DNA from: Impatiens glandulifera
Lineage: Eukaryota > Streptophyta > Magnoliopsida > Ericales > Balsaminaceae
Reading direction: 5' to 3'
DNA: 64,000 bases
Assembly (NCBI RefSeq): GCF_907164915.1
Contig: NC_061868.1
Span: forward strand, 43,291,774-43,355,773
The notes under the pieces were generated by a model. The model was not told the origin of the DNA. It did no database searches and saw only the letters and a list, made by a program, of their open reading frames with translations. The translations under genes were made by a program, and so were the position numbers. Below, one piece after another: positions 22,205 through 33,464 of this stretch (position 1 is the first letter of the stretch; each line of letters starts with the position of its first letter).

Positions 22205-25200
22205 ATGACAGGTCTAACCAATGGAATCCCTCTACCCAAGTTGACAAAAGGCGTCAACTACGACAACTGGAAGGTGCAGATGAAGGCCTTTTTCGGTTTC
22301 CAAGATAACTGGGATGTGGTCGAGACTAGGCATGAGGAACCGGAGAACACAGATGGGTATTCAAATGCCCAGTTGAACACATTGAAGGTCGTTCGAGCTA
22401 AAGATAGGGCGGCTCTATATCTACTATACCGATCTGTCGACGAATCTGGTTTTGAGAAGATAGCTGACGCAAAATCTTCCAAAGTGGCATGGGATACACT
22501 CTAAATAGCAAACAAAGAAGATGAACGAGTGAAGCAAGTCCGACTTCAAACCCTAAGGGGCGATCTGGAAAATATGAGGATGAAAGAGTCTGAAAGCGTA
22601 TCTGAGTTCATTACTCGAGTGGAGACCGTGGTGAACAAACTAAATCGGAATGGTGAAAGTCTTTCATCAAACCGAGTTGTTGAAAAGATTCTGAGGTCAT
22701 TGACAGATAGTTTCGAAAATATTGTGTGCGCAATAGAGGAATCTAAGGATCTATCAACGCTCACCATTGAAGAGCTTGTTGGGTCTTTGGAAGCGAATGA
22801 GCAGAGAAAAAAAACAAGAAGGGGGAGTTTCTTGAACAGACTCTCCAGGCGAAGGCGACAATAAAAGAGGAGAAGGTACTTTATGCTCAGAGTACCAGAG
22901 GCAGAGGAAGAGGCATAAGCCTAGGTGGTAGAGGTGGACGAGGAAGTGAGCAAGTCGTCCAACAGAACTAGCATGGCAGAGGTCAAGCTCGGGGTGGCCG
23001 GACAAACACAAATAATAATATTGAGTGTTATAACTGTGGAAAGAATGGACATGTTGCCAAGGATTGTTACTCGATAAAATGTTACAATTGCGGAAAGCTG
23101 AGTCATATTTCCAAAGATTGTAGATCCGAGAAGAAAAATGAGGAACCAACAAACTTTTTTACTGAGAAAGAAGATGAAGGGTTGTTGCTGGTGACAAAAA
23201 TTCCAGAAACTGAGATCAAACCAAGCTGTTCTGATAACTCATTTTGGTACTTGGATATTGGGGCAAGTAACCACATGTGCGGCGACAAGAGCTTATTCAA
23301 AATACTCTCAAAGGTGGAGTCCGGATCCATTTCTTTCGGCGATGCTTCAAAAGTAGTCGTCAAAGGTCGATGAACGATCAGATATCAGCAGAAAAATGGG
23401 GGAATCGGAGAGATCAGAGATGTTTACTACGTACTTGATCTCAAAAGCAACATACTGAGCATGGGACACTTGATGGAGAAAGGGTACTCGGCTATAATGA
23501 AGGACCGAGAAATGCAGCTGAAGGATAAACTTTGGAGACTCATTGCCCAGGTAGAAATGAAGAAAAATCATATGTACAAACTTGAGCTTAAAATAGTTCA
23601 AGATAAATGTATGCAACTTGATCTAGAGGATGAGGCCATGAAGTGGCATTATCGGTTCGGTCATCTTCACTTCGGGGGGTTGAACGAGCTGGTGAAAAAG
23701 GAGATGGTTCTTGGACTGCCTAACATTATATTCGAAAAGAGGTTCTGTGAAGAATGTGTGATCGGGAAGCAAGCGAGGACTTCTTTCCCAAGCAGTTCTG
23801 AATACAGAGTAAATGAGCAACTCGGACTGATTCACACTGATTTATGTGGGCCAATAACTCCAGAATCATTTAGTGGTAAGAGATACTTCCTTTCTTTAAT
23901 TGATGATTTTTCGAGAAAGACGTGGGTTTATTTTCTGAAGGAGAAGTCAGAAGTGTTTGAAAACTTCAAGAAATTTAAAGTGATGGTGGAGAAAGAAACA
24001 AACAAAGTTATCAAAGCAGTCCGATCTGACAGAGGAGGTGAGTTCACTTCTAACGAGTTCAACAAATACTGCGAGGAACATGGAATCAAGCGTTTCTTGA
24101 CTGCTCCATATTCTCCGCAGCAAAACGGTGTAGCATAACGAAAGAACCGAACTATTCTCGATATGGTTCGATCTATGTTGAAAGGAAAAAATATGCCGAA
24201 ACAGTTTTGGGCAAAAAAGTACAGTGCGCAGTCTATGTGCAAAATAGATGTCCACATGCAAAGCTAGGAGAGAAGACGCCTCAAGAGATTTGGAATGGTA
24301 TGAAGCCGAGTGTCTTTCATCTCAAGGTATTCGGTAGTGTGGCCTATGGGAAAGTACCAAGTCAGCACAGGACAAAGTTAGAAGATCGAAGTAAGAAGTA
24401 CATATTTATCGGGTATGATGAAAAATCTAAGGCATATAAATTGTTTGATCCTATTAATAAGAAATTGGTGGTGAGTCGAGATGTTCACGTGGAAGAATCA
24501 ATGACATAGAACTGGAGTAACCCGATTGAAGAAGAAACAAGTTCAGAGGCTGTTATGCCTCCGACATCAACAACCACCGAGCTTTCAGAAGATGAATCTG
24601 AGCCTCTACAGCCCAGAATGAGAAGTCTACGGGAGATATATGACACTATAAATGAAGTCCACATTGTATGTCTTCTCGCCGACTCAGAAGATTTGAATTT
24701 TGAGAAAGCTGTACAAGACGAGAAATGGAGATCGGCTATGGATGAAGAAATTGGGGCAATTGAACGCAATAAAACCTGGGAGCTAACCGACCTTCCTGAA
24801 GGAACTCGACCCATTGGAGTAAAATGGGTGTACAAAAAAAAATGAATGTCGAAGGAGAGGTTGAGCGTTATAAGGCTCGACTTGTGGTGAAGGGCTATAG
24901 ACAAAAAGAGGGAATCGATTATGATGAAGTTTTTGCTCCTGTCATGAGAATGGAGTCAATCCGACTTCTGATCTCGTTAGCTGCTCAAAACCAATGGCTA
25001 ATTCTACAGATGGATGTGAAATCAGCATTTTTAAATGGAGTGTTGAAGGAGTAGGTGTACATCGAGCAACCACTTGGGTATATGAAGAGAGGTGATGAGA
25101 AGAAGGTGCTGAGATTGAGAAAAGCCCTCTATGGGCTGAAGCAGGCTCCTCGTGCTTGGAATGAGAGAATTGACGAGTATTTCAAGAAAAACGGGTACCA

Positions 25201-26218
25201 ACAATGTCCGTACGAGCATACCTTGTACACAAAGAAATCAGAAAATGATATGATGGTAGTCGCTCTCTATTTCGACGACCTCATATTCACCGGAAGTAAC
25301 ACTAAACTAATTGAGGAGTTCAAGGAGGTAATGAAGAAGGAGTTCGAGATGACAGACTTAGGTTTGATGAAATATTTTCTTGGCCTAGAAGTGAAGCAGT
25401 CGGAGGAAGGGATTTTTATATCCCAAGAGAGATATGCGCTTGAAATTTTAAAGAAGTTTAAAATGGAGGGCTGCCCTAGTTTCAACTCCAATGGAACCAG
25501 GCACTAAACTCTCAAAGTTTGATGGAGGAGAACGAGCTGATGCTGGGAGATATCGAAGTTTAGTCGGAAGTCTAAGGTATCTTACAAGCACGAGACCCGA
25601 CCTGATGTTGAGTGTTGGAATAACAAGCAGATTCATGGAGGACCCAAGCTATACACATTGGAAGGCCTTGAAGAGAATTCTGAGATATGTTCGAGGAACT
25701 CTTTCACTTGGTATTTTTATTCAAAATCAGATAACTACCGATTAGTGGGTTACTCTGATAGTGATTGGTGTGGTGATGTTGATGACCGGAAAAGTACTTC
25801 GGGTTATGTATTCCTACTCGGAAATACGGCTTTTACTTGGTTGTCAAAGAAGCAGCCTATTATAACTCTGTCGATCTGCGAGGCAGAGTATGTGGCGGCC
25901 TCTTGGAGTGTGTGTCATGCAGTATGGCTTTCAAATCTACTAAAGCATTTGGGAGTGATCCGAGATGAAGAGACTGTGATTCGAGTTGATAACAAGTCGG
26001 CGATCGAGTTGGCAAAGAATTCAGTTAATCACGGAAGGAGCAAGCACATTGACGTACGATTTCATTTCATTCGAGAACAAGTCAAAGAAGGAAAGGTTGA
26101 GTTGGAGCATGTTGAAAGTCGAGCTCAAGCCGCTGACATATTCACCAAGCCATTACCGACCACACTGCTGGAGAGTTGTAAAAGGCTAATTGGAATGAGA
26201 GATGGGAAGAATATTTAA
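22205..26218 (+). pseudogene. Copia gag-pol polyprotein, multiply interrupted
   Basis: Starts at ATG 22205. Gag core with NYDNWKVQM is followed by two CCHC zinc knuckles (23026-23121), and the protease active-site block reads DIGAS near 23254 instead of D-T/S-G. Next come the HHCC zinc finger with CEECVIGKQ, and an integrase core with HTDLCGP and SDRGGEF. The third catalytic residue, Glu in the NGVA-E-RKN block, is a stop codon (24136-24138). Reverse transcriptase spans about 24770-25500 with [11 protein letters not shown] and a YFDDL active-site box. RNase H spans about 25740-26130 with SDSDWCGD, ending in the KHIDVRFHFIRE block. Other interruptions: stops at 22502, about 22861, 22969, 23371, 24507 and 25052, a poly-A frameshift at about 24831-24842 and further shifts near 25505 and 25743. 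No active product is expected. Confidence 0.93.
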
Positions 26219-26222
26219 GTTT

Positions 26223-26230
26223 AAGGGGGA
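26223..26230 (+). other. Polypurine tract of the copia element
   Basis: AAGGGGGA lies just upstream of the 3' LTR, as expected for plus-strand priming. Confidence 0.85.
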
Positions 26231-26234
26231 AATT

Positions 26235-26475
26235 TGTTGAATAAACTTAAATTAATAAGGTATTTGGTTTTTTTATGTTTAATTAATCCTAGAGTAATAA
26301 TAAGAGGTGAGTGAGATAAGCAAGAGTCTTGAGTGCAAATTATTTAATATGCAGAATAATTTATTTTGTTATTTGAAGAGTCAATCATATGAAGAGTCTA
26401 TGCTTTTTTATAAAAAGTTGTAAAATCCATTTGAGATGAAAATAAGAAAGATATATTTTGGCATCTTGTTATCAA

Positions 26476-26477
<2 letters not shown>
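26235..26477 (+). repeat. 3' LTR of the copia element
   Basis: 243 bp, TGTTGAATAAAC to TGTTATCAACA. Near-identical to the 5' LTR. Confidence 0.95.

Positions 26478-26519
<42 letters not shown>
26478..26519. repeat. Poly(A) run next to the copia 3' LTR
   Basis: 42 consecutive A bases between the LTR end and CTGACC. It probably grew by slippage from an A-rich target-site duplication. Confidence 0.9.
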
Positions 26520-26521
<2 letters not shown>

Positions 26522-28680
26522 GACCTTATAAAAAGATTATAATCAACTCTTTAGACAGATCATAACTAAGATATTGAATCGAATCATTAGTTAAACTAGA
26601 ACAATATGATTAACAAAAATTAACAAAAACATAAACTAAAAGGAAAAAATCTGAAAAAAGAAAGAAGGAAGAAAAACTCATCACCTATTTCATTGTCTAT
26701 TTAGTTCTCATTTTCACTCACTATAATATTTTAATCATCTTAAAAGAACTAGTTAATTTGGTTTGGACTAGTACAAGTATTTAACAAATAAATTGAAACA
26801 AAATAACCAAACTAAGTAATTTTTAAAATTAAATCAAACTAATATTTTCATGCAGGTAGTTGTTATGAAGTTGTCATCGGTGAAATTGGTCGGAATTATT
26901 TGTATAGGCTATTTAATTTTTTTAATTAAATTAATAACACTTTTATAATTACATTATTTAAATTAATTTTATTATAATAATTCAAATAAAAATAATATTA
27001 CATTATAAACAAAATAAAAAAAAATCTATTAAACACATATATTTAAAAATCTAAAAAAGTGGAGAATATCATATTAATTTTTACGAAAATGATGTAATAT
27101 ATATTATTAATAAACTATTTTAAAAAATTATAATATATTTATATATGCAGTTTTTATTATATAATAATTTCAAATAAAAAAATGAAAAAATATTTATTAA
27201 ATGAAATTAGTCAAGCCGTTAATTTAAAATAATGAGAATAGTTAACAAATAATTAATAAGAAAGCCCATGTGACAGGTGGCCGGGAGTATGACAAAAGCA
27301 TCGTAATGGGGTCCACGTAGGTGAGCGATGTGATGCTGGCCATTGGATGCACTAATGAACGGACGGAGATGCGTGATTATTGGTGAGATCTGACTGACTT
27401 ATATATGAAAAAAATATATATTAAATTTTTAATCAGTGAAACGACCAATTTATCTAAAACTTAATATTTAACTTCATATATAATACAATTTAATCTAATC
27501 TTTTATATTATTAATTTTTTTTTATTGTATACATAACTATACCAAAATAATAATTTATATTTAACCCAATATAAATAATAATCTCACAAAATACTCCTTT
27601 TTTATTTTATTTTTTGGTATGGTAGTATTCATGTTTCATTATTTAACATGTGGATATAAGAGGTGATAGTGGGTTGTGTCGTGTTTCTAGAAGTTTAAAT
27701 TTAGTATATTATGTCCCTTATATATTCAATAGAGATAATATATTTATGGATAAAATAAAAAATTATAGTTAATATGCTTGAACATAATGTAAAAAAAAAA
27801 AGTTAAGGAGATTTGAACTTAGTTTAAGAAAAAAAATGTACCTAAAAGAGAATTGATGCCAAGATGTACACTGTTTATCTTAAAATCCTTCCTTTACTAT
27901 TAGCATACTAAAGTTTTAAAATATTTTGATGCATAAAAGTTAAGTTGATAATATTTTTTCCCTCGTGTTTATACATAGTACAACTAATACATAGATTCAC
28001 TATTATATATATATATATATAAGGTATTTGGTTGTTTTAACAATTGTGTTAATATTCAATAATTTTTATAGACATATTTTTAATTAATTTTAAATTAACT
28101 AAGTAACCAAACCAAAAAAAAAAAGTGAAGGAAAATAAAAAATTTAAAACAAATTTTCTTATTAAAAAAATTATGTCTGAATCATAACATTAATATATTA
28201 GGTGATTGATCAATGGAGACCTTATATTGAGTTCTACTAGTGTCTGATTATTTGGATGGAGTATTGTTATAATATAAAGATAATATATATGTAAATTGTA
28301 ATAATATTATTAATATAATATTTAATATAATTTCTCTATATTCTAACACAGTTTAAATCAATTCAAACAATGTCAAATAAAGATCTTGGAACTAAATATG
28401 TCTCATACTCAATAATGAAGTAAAATTTTTGAAACCTTATTTATAATAGTAAGATATTTTTCTAATCTAAACATTCTCTATTGTCATTGAGAGCTATTTT
28501 ATTTGGACCATAAAGTAAATTAACCCACAGCCCATTATCCCCTGATTGGTAATAGAGCCCATATTTAGTTTCTTAAAAATAAAAAGTAATATAACAAAAT
28601 ATACATAAAACTGAAAATATAAATCCACTAATTATTATTCACTTTCCTCAAATTGAAAATGTAAGATCAAATGTACCAAT
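26520..28680. other. AT-rich intergenic region
   Basis: No gene. One GC-richer patch lies at about 27265-27400 (AGGTGGCCGGGAGTATGAC, GGGGTCCACGTAGG, GAACGGACGGAG), similar in style to the islands at 15.3 and 19.4 kb. A short (TA)n run lies at about 28002-28020. Confidence 0.5.
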
Positions 28681-28799
28681 CTTGTTAAAATTTGACAAAG
28701 AATTCTTATATAAGAGTAGTATCCCTTATATATTCTCAATTTTTTTCTTAAAAAAGGTTAAAAAACACTTATATCCATTGCTCAAATGTAAGCATGAGG

Positions 28800-28870
28800 T
28801 AGTACTAAAACGTGGATATGCCGGATATAGGATTAGCCAATCAGGAACCTTTGATTCCTCCACGTGTCAA
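28800..28870 (+). promoter_or_regulatory. CURT1A promoter elements (CCAAT, G-box, GGATA words)
   Basis: A CCAAT box at 28837-28841 and CCACGTGTCA at 28860-28869 (perfect CACGTG at 28861-28866) lie about 170-200 bp before the CURT1A start codon, with GGATAT and GGATAG words around them. G-box plus GATA-type I-box pairs are typical of light-regulated photosynthesis genes. Confidence 0.55.
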
Positions 28871-29034
28871 TCTGAAGAAACATGGGCGAAAAAACCTAAA
28901 ATTGTTTGGATAGGCAAAGAAAATGCAACCACCCAGAAAATAAAAAACCTATCTTTCCCCCAATTCAAAGCAAAGACAGCAGACAAGAGAAATCTGAGAT
29001 ATTTTGATTTTGATTTTGTTTTGTTTTGTTTTAC

Positions 29035-29830
29035 ATGGCAACAGCAGCATATTCAACGTCCGCCGTCTTCAGCCCCTGCCGCCTACCCACAACCGCAGGA
29101 ACCACCCGCAGCTCCGGGACACCTTACCTTCCTTCATTACCTCGTTTCTCCAGTTTGGTTCTTTCCACATCCTCAAAGAAACGGAATTCAGGTAATTTTA
29201 CAGTTTAGTTTAGTTTAGTTAATCATTTGTAGACTTTAATCATAAAATACAAAAATCTACTATTTTGCAGAAGAATTCAAGAGGTTTCAAGTGAAAGCAT
29301 CTTCATCAGATAGCTCTGCTGATGCAAATGAACTATTGACAGATCTTAAGGAAAAGGTACATTTATAGATTTTACCTCTTCTTTATCATCTTACATCATT
29401 GTCCTGGTTCCTATAGTGGGATGCTGTGGAAAACAAATCCACTGTGATTGCATATGGAGGTGGTGCCATAGTTGCAGTGTGGTTATCTTCTGTTTTTATT
29501 GGCGCAGTCAATACAATTCCACTGGTAAATGAATAATTTAAGCAGAACAAGTAGTATTCTATATTGAAAATGGAGAATTGATTCTGATAATGAGAAGAAA
29601 CAATACAATCAATCAATGACAGCTGCCTAAGATACTTGAGCTGGTTGGGCTTGGATATACAGGATGGTTTGTTTATCGGTATCTTCTGTACAAGGTAATA
29701 CCACTTTCCTTTGTTTTTCACATATATCTTTCTGGGTTTTGAACATTATTGTGGTTGGTGGCAGGATACTAGAAAAGAACTTGTAACAGACATTGAAGGG
29801 TTGAAGAAGAAGATTGCTGGTACTGAATAG
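29035..29830 (+). CDS. CURT1A: CURVATURE THYLAKOID 1A (CURT1A), chloroplast
   Basis: Five exons, 29035-29191, 29271-29356, 29417-29524, 29623-29694 and 29765-29830, with GT-AG introns, encode 162 residues. Residues 1 to about 60 are Ser/Thr/Arg-rich with few acids, a chloroplast transit peptide. Then follow ANELLTDLKEKWDAVENKST (amphipathic helix), a first transmembrane helix with YGGGAIVAVWLSSVFIGAVN (about 94-113), a second with LELVGLGYTGWFVYRYLLY (about 122-140) and a C-terminal amphipathic helix (KELVTDIEGLKKKIAG). This is the CAAD/CURT1 fold; the match to Arabidopsis CURT1A is stronger than to CURT1B. CURT1 proteins oligomerise at grana margins and bend thylakoid membranes. ATG 29035 was chosen because it opens the transit peptide; the longer upstream frame has no ATG. 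The gene converges with eIF1A. Confidence 0.95.
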
Positions 29831-30198
29831 AGTATGTGTTTATTTGAAATTGGTAATTAGTAGTAATATAGAGTTTGATATGTATGGTATGTGTATGAAT
29901 TGAATTGAATTGAATGACCTTTTCTAGCTAGCTCCTCAAGAATGTAACTTTCGGGTAATCAATGAAAACCCATATATGTTTGGAATAGCAGTTCAAGAAA
30001 TACCTGCATCATCATCATCATCATCATCAGTTGCCAATTGATCAACTTGAAGGATGATTGGAAATACCCACAAAACCCAAACGATACAAAGTGAAGAGAA
30101 ACCTCATAAAGGCTGCATTTCATGAATGAAATCATTAACCATAGCATAAATTGAAAAACACAATGATAATATTCACAACAAATTCCAAGTAAGAAAGC
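29831..30198. other. Convergent 3' UTRs of CURT1A and eIF1A
   Basis: About 370 bp shared by the two 3' ends. Contains a (CAT)n run at about 30005-30029 (CATCATCATCATCATCATCA). No separate gene is seen. Confidence 0.6.
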
Positions 30199-30636
30199 CT
30201 AGATTTTATCAATGTCCTCATCTTCGAATTCAATATAATCATCACCAGCACCATCATCCTCTTCATCCAACCCACCAGCGATGCCTTCATTAAGCCTAAC
30301 ATTATCCGGAAGCTCTCCGTAAGCCTTTAGAAGCCTGGCCTCATCAGGCATATACTTTAGAATAACATCTGCCTTGTCATCTTGATAATCTCTGAGACCC
30401 ACAAGTATAATATCACCTGCAGCAATCCAGACCTTCTTATGCATCTTTCCGCGGATATGGCAAAGGCGTTTGGTACCGTCGATGCAGGTGGCTTCGCAAC
30501 GACCGTTTCCTAACATACGAAGGACCTGAGCATACTCTTGGCCGTCTTCCTTGAAAACAAGCTCTCGTTTTTCATCGTCAGCCTCGTTCTTACCTCTTTT
30601 ACGGTTCTTACCACCCTTACCCTTGTTCTTCGGCAT
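30199..30636 (-). CDS. EIF1A: Eukaryotic translation initiation factor 1A
   Basis: One uninterrupted frame of 145 residues, the standard eIF1A length. The basic N-terminal tail ([18 protein letters not shown]), the OB-fold core (about residues 28-95, with [34 protein letters not shown] and [19 protein letters not shown]) and the acidic C-terminal tail ([14 protein letters not shown], then DEDIDKI) are all present. eIF1A binds the 40S A site, promotes scanning and start-codon choice, and contacts eIF5B through its C-terminal residues. No intron lies in the coding part. GA-rich leader on the minus strand at about 30650-30700. Nothing is missing, so this should be functional. Confidence 0.97.
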   Translation of the reverse strand: MPKNKGKGGKNRKRGKNEADDEKRELVFKEDGQEYAQVLRMLGNGRCEATCIDGTKRLCHIRGKMHKKVWIAAGDIILVGLRDYQDDKADVILKYMPDEARLLKAYGELPDNVRLNEGIAGGLDEEDDGAGDDYIEFEDEDIDKI

Positions 30637-30719
30637 CTCTGAAAACCCTAGATCGGAAGTTAGTTGAATAGCTAGCTAGAAGAAGAAGAATGAAGAAGAC
30701 TTCTTGTGATTTCGAATAG

Positions 30720-32675
30720 AAAACAAGATAAGTTTTTTATAGGTTCCTTGAAATTTCTCAAACGCACGTTTTGATTTGCGTACAAGTAACGAAAACCAAC
30801 CATTCCATTTATATATTTAAGAAATATTTTAAAATATAAAATTATTTGTTTCTTATTTATTGGAATAATTTTATACTGTTAAAAATATATTATATATTAT
30901 AAATAGAATTATTTATTTTATTTTATTCTTAAATAGTTTGGATGGATATTTATTTAATAATTATTTTAAATAAAATATATTATAAATTTGGTTGATTATT
31001 AAACCCCATAAATTTAGTCTTGGGTTTGAATAATCAAGTAATAATGTTATTTGGTATTCAAATGTAAAAAAATATTAATACCTATCATAATTTTTTATTT
31101 ATTAATTGAATAAATATTAACATAGTATATTCTTCCCGAATATTAGTGATATTTATTCGGTTATATTAGAAACTATATGAATCCGGAAGGGACTTATTGG
31201 GATCTTTAAATTTACCATCAAAATCTATAAACTTAAATAAAATAATAAAAACAAAACTATAGGGATTGAAATAAATTAAATTAATAGTCAACCTTCTATT
31301 TTTAAAGATACCAAAAATATTTTATGTGTATAAACATAATTTGATTCTAATTGAGTTTCCCGTTTGATAATACTTGTATCTAAAATTAAAATTTAAAAAA
31401 TAAATCAAATAGACCATTTTTAATTTTTTTAGTTGGAACTTGTCTAACACCTTTCAGAGTGGTCAATCATCGACATAACTCTCATAAAAAAAATATTTTT
31501 TTGGTTTAAAAAATCCAACTATTGTTTTAAGAATAGAAACATTAACTTCATTAACTTAACTAGATTCATAATAACCGAAATAAAACATTAAACAATAACT
31601 AGTTGCACATTTTGATCATTTTTAAAACTAAAATTCGAGGCTTCTTAGCCATTTTTAAAACTGAAATATTAGACTTCTTTAGAACTTTTAGAAATTAGAC
31701 AAAGATGCTTTATTTGCCTTGGATTTGATTTTAAAATATTCCTAACATCTGAATCATGTTATGAAACTTTGCACAATAGATCTTGAGCCAAAACTCAATA
31801 ACATAAACTTATTTTTAAGATATTTTTAAATTTACAATTTTTTTTTTTTATTTAGTTTGATTCTTTTTTAATATAATATAGCTTTTATAAATGATGTCGG
31901 AATTAATTTTAAATAAAAAAAAATAAATCATATTAAAAAACGTTTGAACTAAAATATAAGAATTTCAAGTTTTATTCATGACACTACATTAATTATTATA
32001 TGAATAGAATCTCACACAATGAGTCGCAAAACATCTACACTTTTTCTAAATTTTTTGGAAAAATTAAAACTGACCTTAAAAGCTATGTTTTAATGACAAT
32101 TTTTTCAAAAAGTTTAATTGATGACATGTAAGTTCTTTTTATAGTCTAAGGCAATTCAGTAGTCAAAATAATTGAGTTCGGGACAAAATCATTAATGACT
32201 TTTATTTTGCGCGATTGATTTTTATCCACTTAAGTCATAATTGAACATACGCTGAGGTAAAATGATAACCATACTAAAGTGATCACTTCTTTTTGAATTT
32301 TATCAGAAGTGATATTCATTTTTGAAAAATCAAACTTTTGGGGCATGTTCTTGATGATATAACTTCAAGTTGAACACCAATCACTAATAGACTAAATGCC
32401 TTCAAATATGCTAAGTATGACTTTCAACTATGAGCTTTTATTATTATGTTAGATAAAGTGAAAAAAATATTATCCTAACCAACTAATGAAATTGAAATGA
32501 TGTAACATGAAATTATGATTGAAAAACAAATATAAAGACCAAAATGATGAATGAAATTTCTTTTGGTAAAGGAAAAAAAAATAGTATGAAATTGAAATGT
32601 GTAACATGAAATTAAAATTGTCTGAAACGATCAAACATTGTGTATAATTCGAAGCCTCCAATCTAAACCGTTTGA
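30720..32675. other. AT-rich intergenic region
   Basis: No gene. Mostly simple AT-rich DNA. The left end is the eIF1A promoter and the right end the 3' UTR of the C2-domain gene. Only short unsupported frames occur. Confidence 0.5.
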
Positions 32676-33464
32676 TCAATCCTTTCTCTTCCACATAGAT
32701 GATGTAAACGCTCGAATATTTTCATCCGACGGTCCAAAATGAAGCTTCCTTTGATGCAAGAATAGACCACACAGCATAGCACCACCACCGTCCGATTCCA
32801 TCTCTTTTTTTCCCGCCAATTCTTCTCCAATCTCATTATTCATCTCCTTCAACGCCATAGATGAGATCGACGACGAAGACGTCGTCGATTCACCGCCGTC
32901 GGATGCATCATCACCGTCGCCGGACGATTTCTCACTCTTGTTAGAAGATCCCTTCCTCCGATGACCTAACCGTCGCCGTCGATTATCTCCGTTAAGATCT
33001 CGAAAACTAATCGCTTGTAATCCATTAATCGATGCTAAACCTAATCCTCCGTTATGAACAGTTGCGGCGATGTTGAGAACGCCTTGGAATCTACCGGAAG
33101 GACGGCGGATCTGAACGGCGGTGAAAGCAGGGGTGGCGGCGCCGCCTCCGTTAGGGATACAACTGCTGAGGAGAAATCGAACGGTGCCGAGGAGAGGATC
33201 TTTAATGTAACCGATTGAGTAGATCTCGATTGTTATACCGGAGGTTTGGCTTGAGAGGAAATGGGCGGTGACTCGAAATAGGAATTTCTCGTTCCATGTA
33301 GGGTTTTCACCGCCGACGATGTCGAGTCTTGTTCGAAGCTTGGAAGATGGATCGATCCAAGCGATTGCGTAGGTTTGTAAACGGCGGAGATTGGTGGATG
33401 GAGTTTTGAGACCTTGTGCGGAGATTAGGTTGATCTCCAAAAGATGATCATTTTCGTTCTCCAT
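32676..33464 (-). CDS. C2-domain protein (SRC2/BAP-like)
   Basis: An intronless 262-residue frame. Residues about 5-110 form a C2 domain: LLEINLISAQGLK, YAIAWIDPSSKLRTRLD, GGENPTWNEKFLFRV, then EIYSIGY and DPLLGTVRFLLSS. This is the layout of plant SRC2-type and BAP-type proteins that bind membrane lipids, often with Ca2+. The acidic Ca2+-binding loops are only partly kept (the NPTWNEKF loop is present), so calcium binding is uncertain. A second block follows (about 118-150, FTAVQIRRPSGRFQGVLNIA). After it come a basic stretch (RRRRLGHRRKGSS), a Ser/Asp-rich disordered part and a C-terminal GAMLCGLFLHQRKLHFG. The C-terminal half is unlike BAP1, so the role is open; membrane-associated defence or stress signalling is a family-level guess. 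Confidence 0.8.
   Translation of the reverse strand: MENENDHLLEINLISAQGLKTPSTNLRRLQTYAIAWIDPSSKLRTRLDIVGGENPTWNEKFLFRVTAHFLSSQTSGITIEIYSIGYIKDPLLGTVRFLLSSCIPNGGGAATPAFTAVQIRRPSGRFQGVLNIAATVHNGGLGLASINGLQAISFRDLNGDNRRRRLGHRRKGSSNKSEKSSGDGDDASDGGESTTSSSSISSMALKEMNNEIGEELAGKKEMESDGGGAMLCGLFLHQRKLHFGPSDENIRAFTSSMWKRKD

Larger units (their letters stand above)
21809..26477 (+). mobile_element. Ty1/copia LTR retrotransposon, full length but broken
   Basis: Complete element of 4669 bp in plus orientation: 243-bp LTRs at both ends (TGTTG...AACA), a primer-binding site, gag with two zinc knuckles, then protease, integrase, reverse transcriptase and RNase H in copia order, and a polypurine tract. My hand alignment of the LTRs shows about eleven substitutions and two one-base indels, so it is not a very recent insertion. 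The left flank ends AAAAAC. On the right the LTR runs into 42 A residues and then C, so the target duplication was probably an A-rich AAAAC that later expanded. At least eight stops or frameshifts interrupt the polyprotein, so it is non-autonomous. Confidence 0.95.

Noticed and set aside
28682..29218. 178-residue plus-strand frame overlapping CURT1A exon 1
   Set aside because: Starts without ATG and runs through the promoter in another frame. The CURT1A reading from 29035 explains the region.
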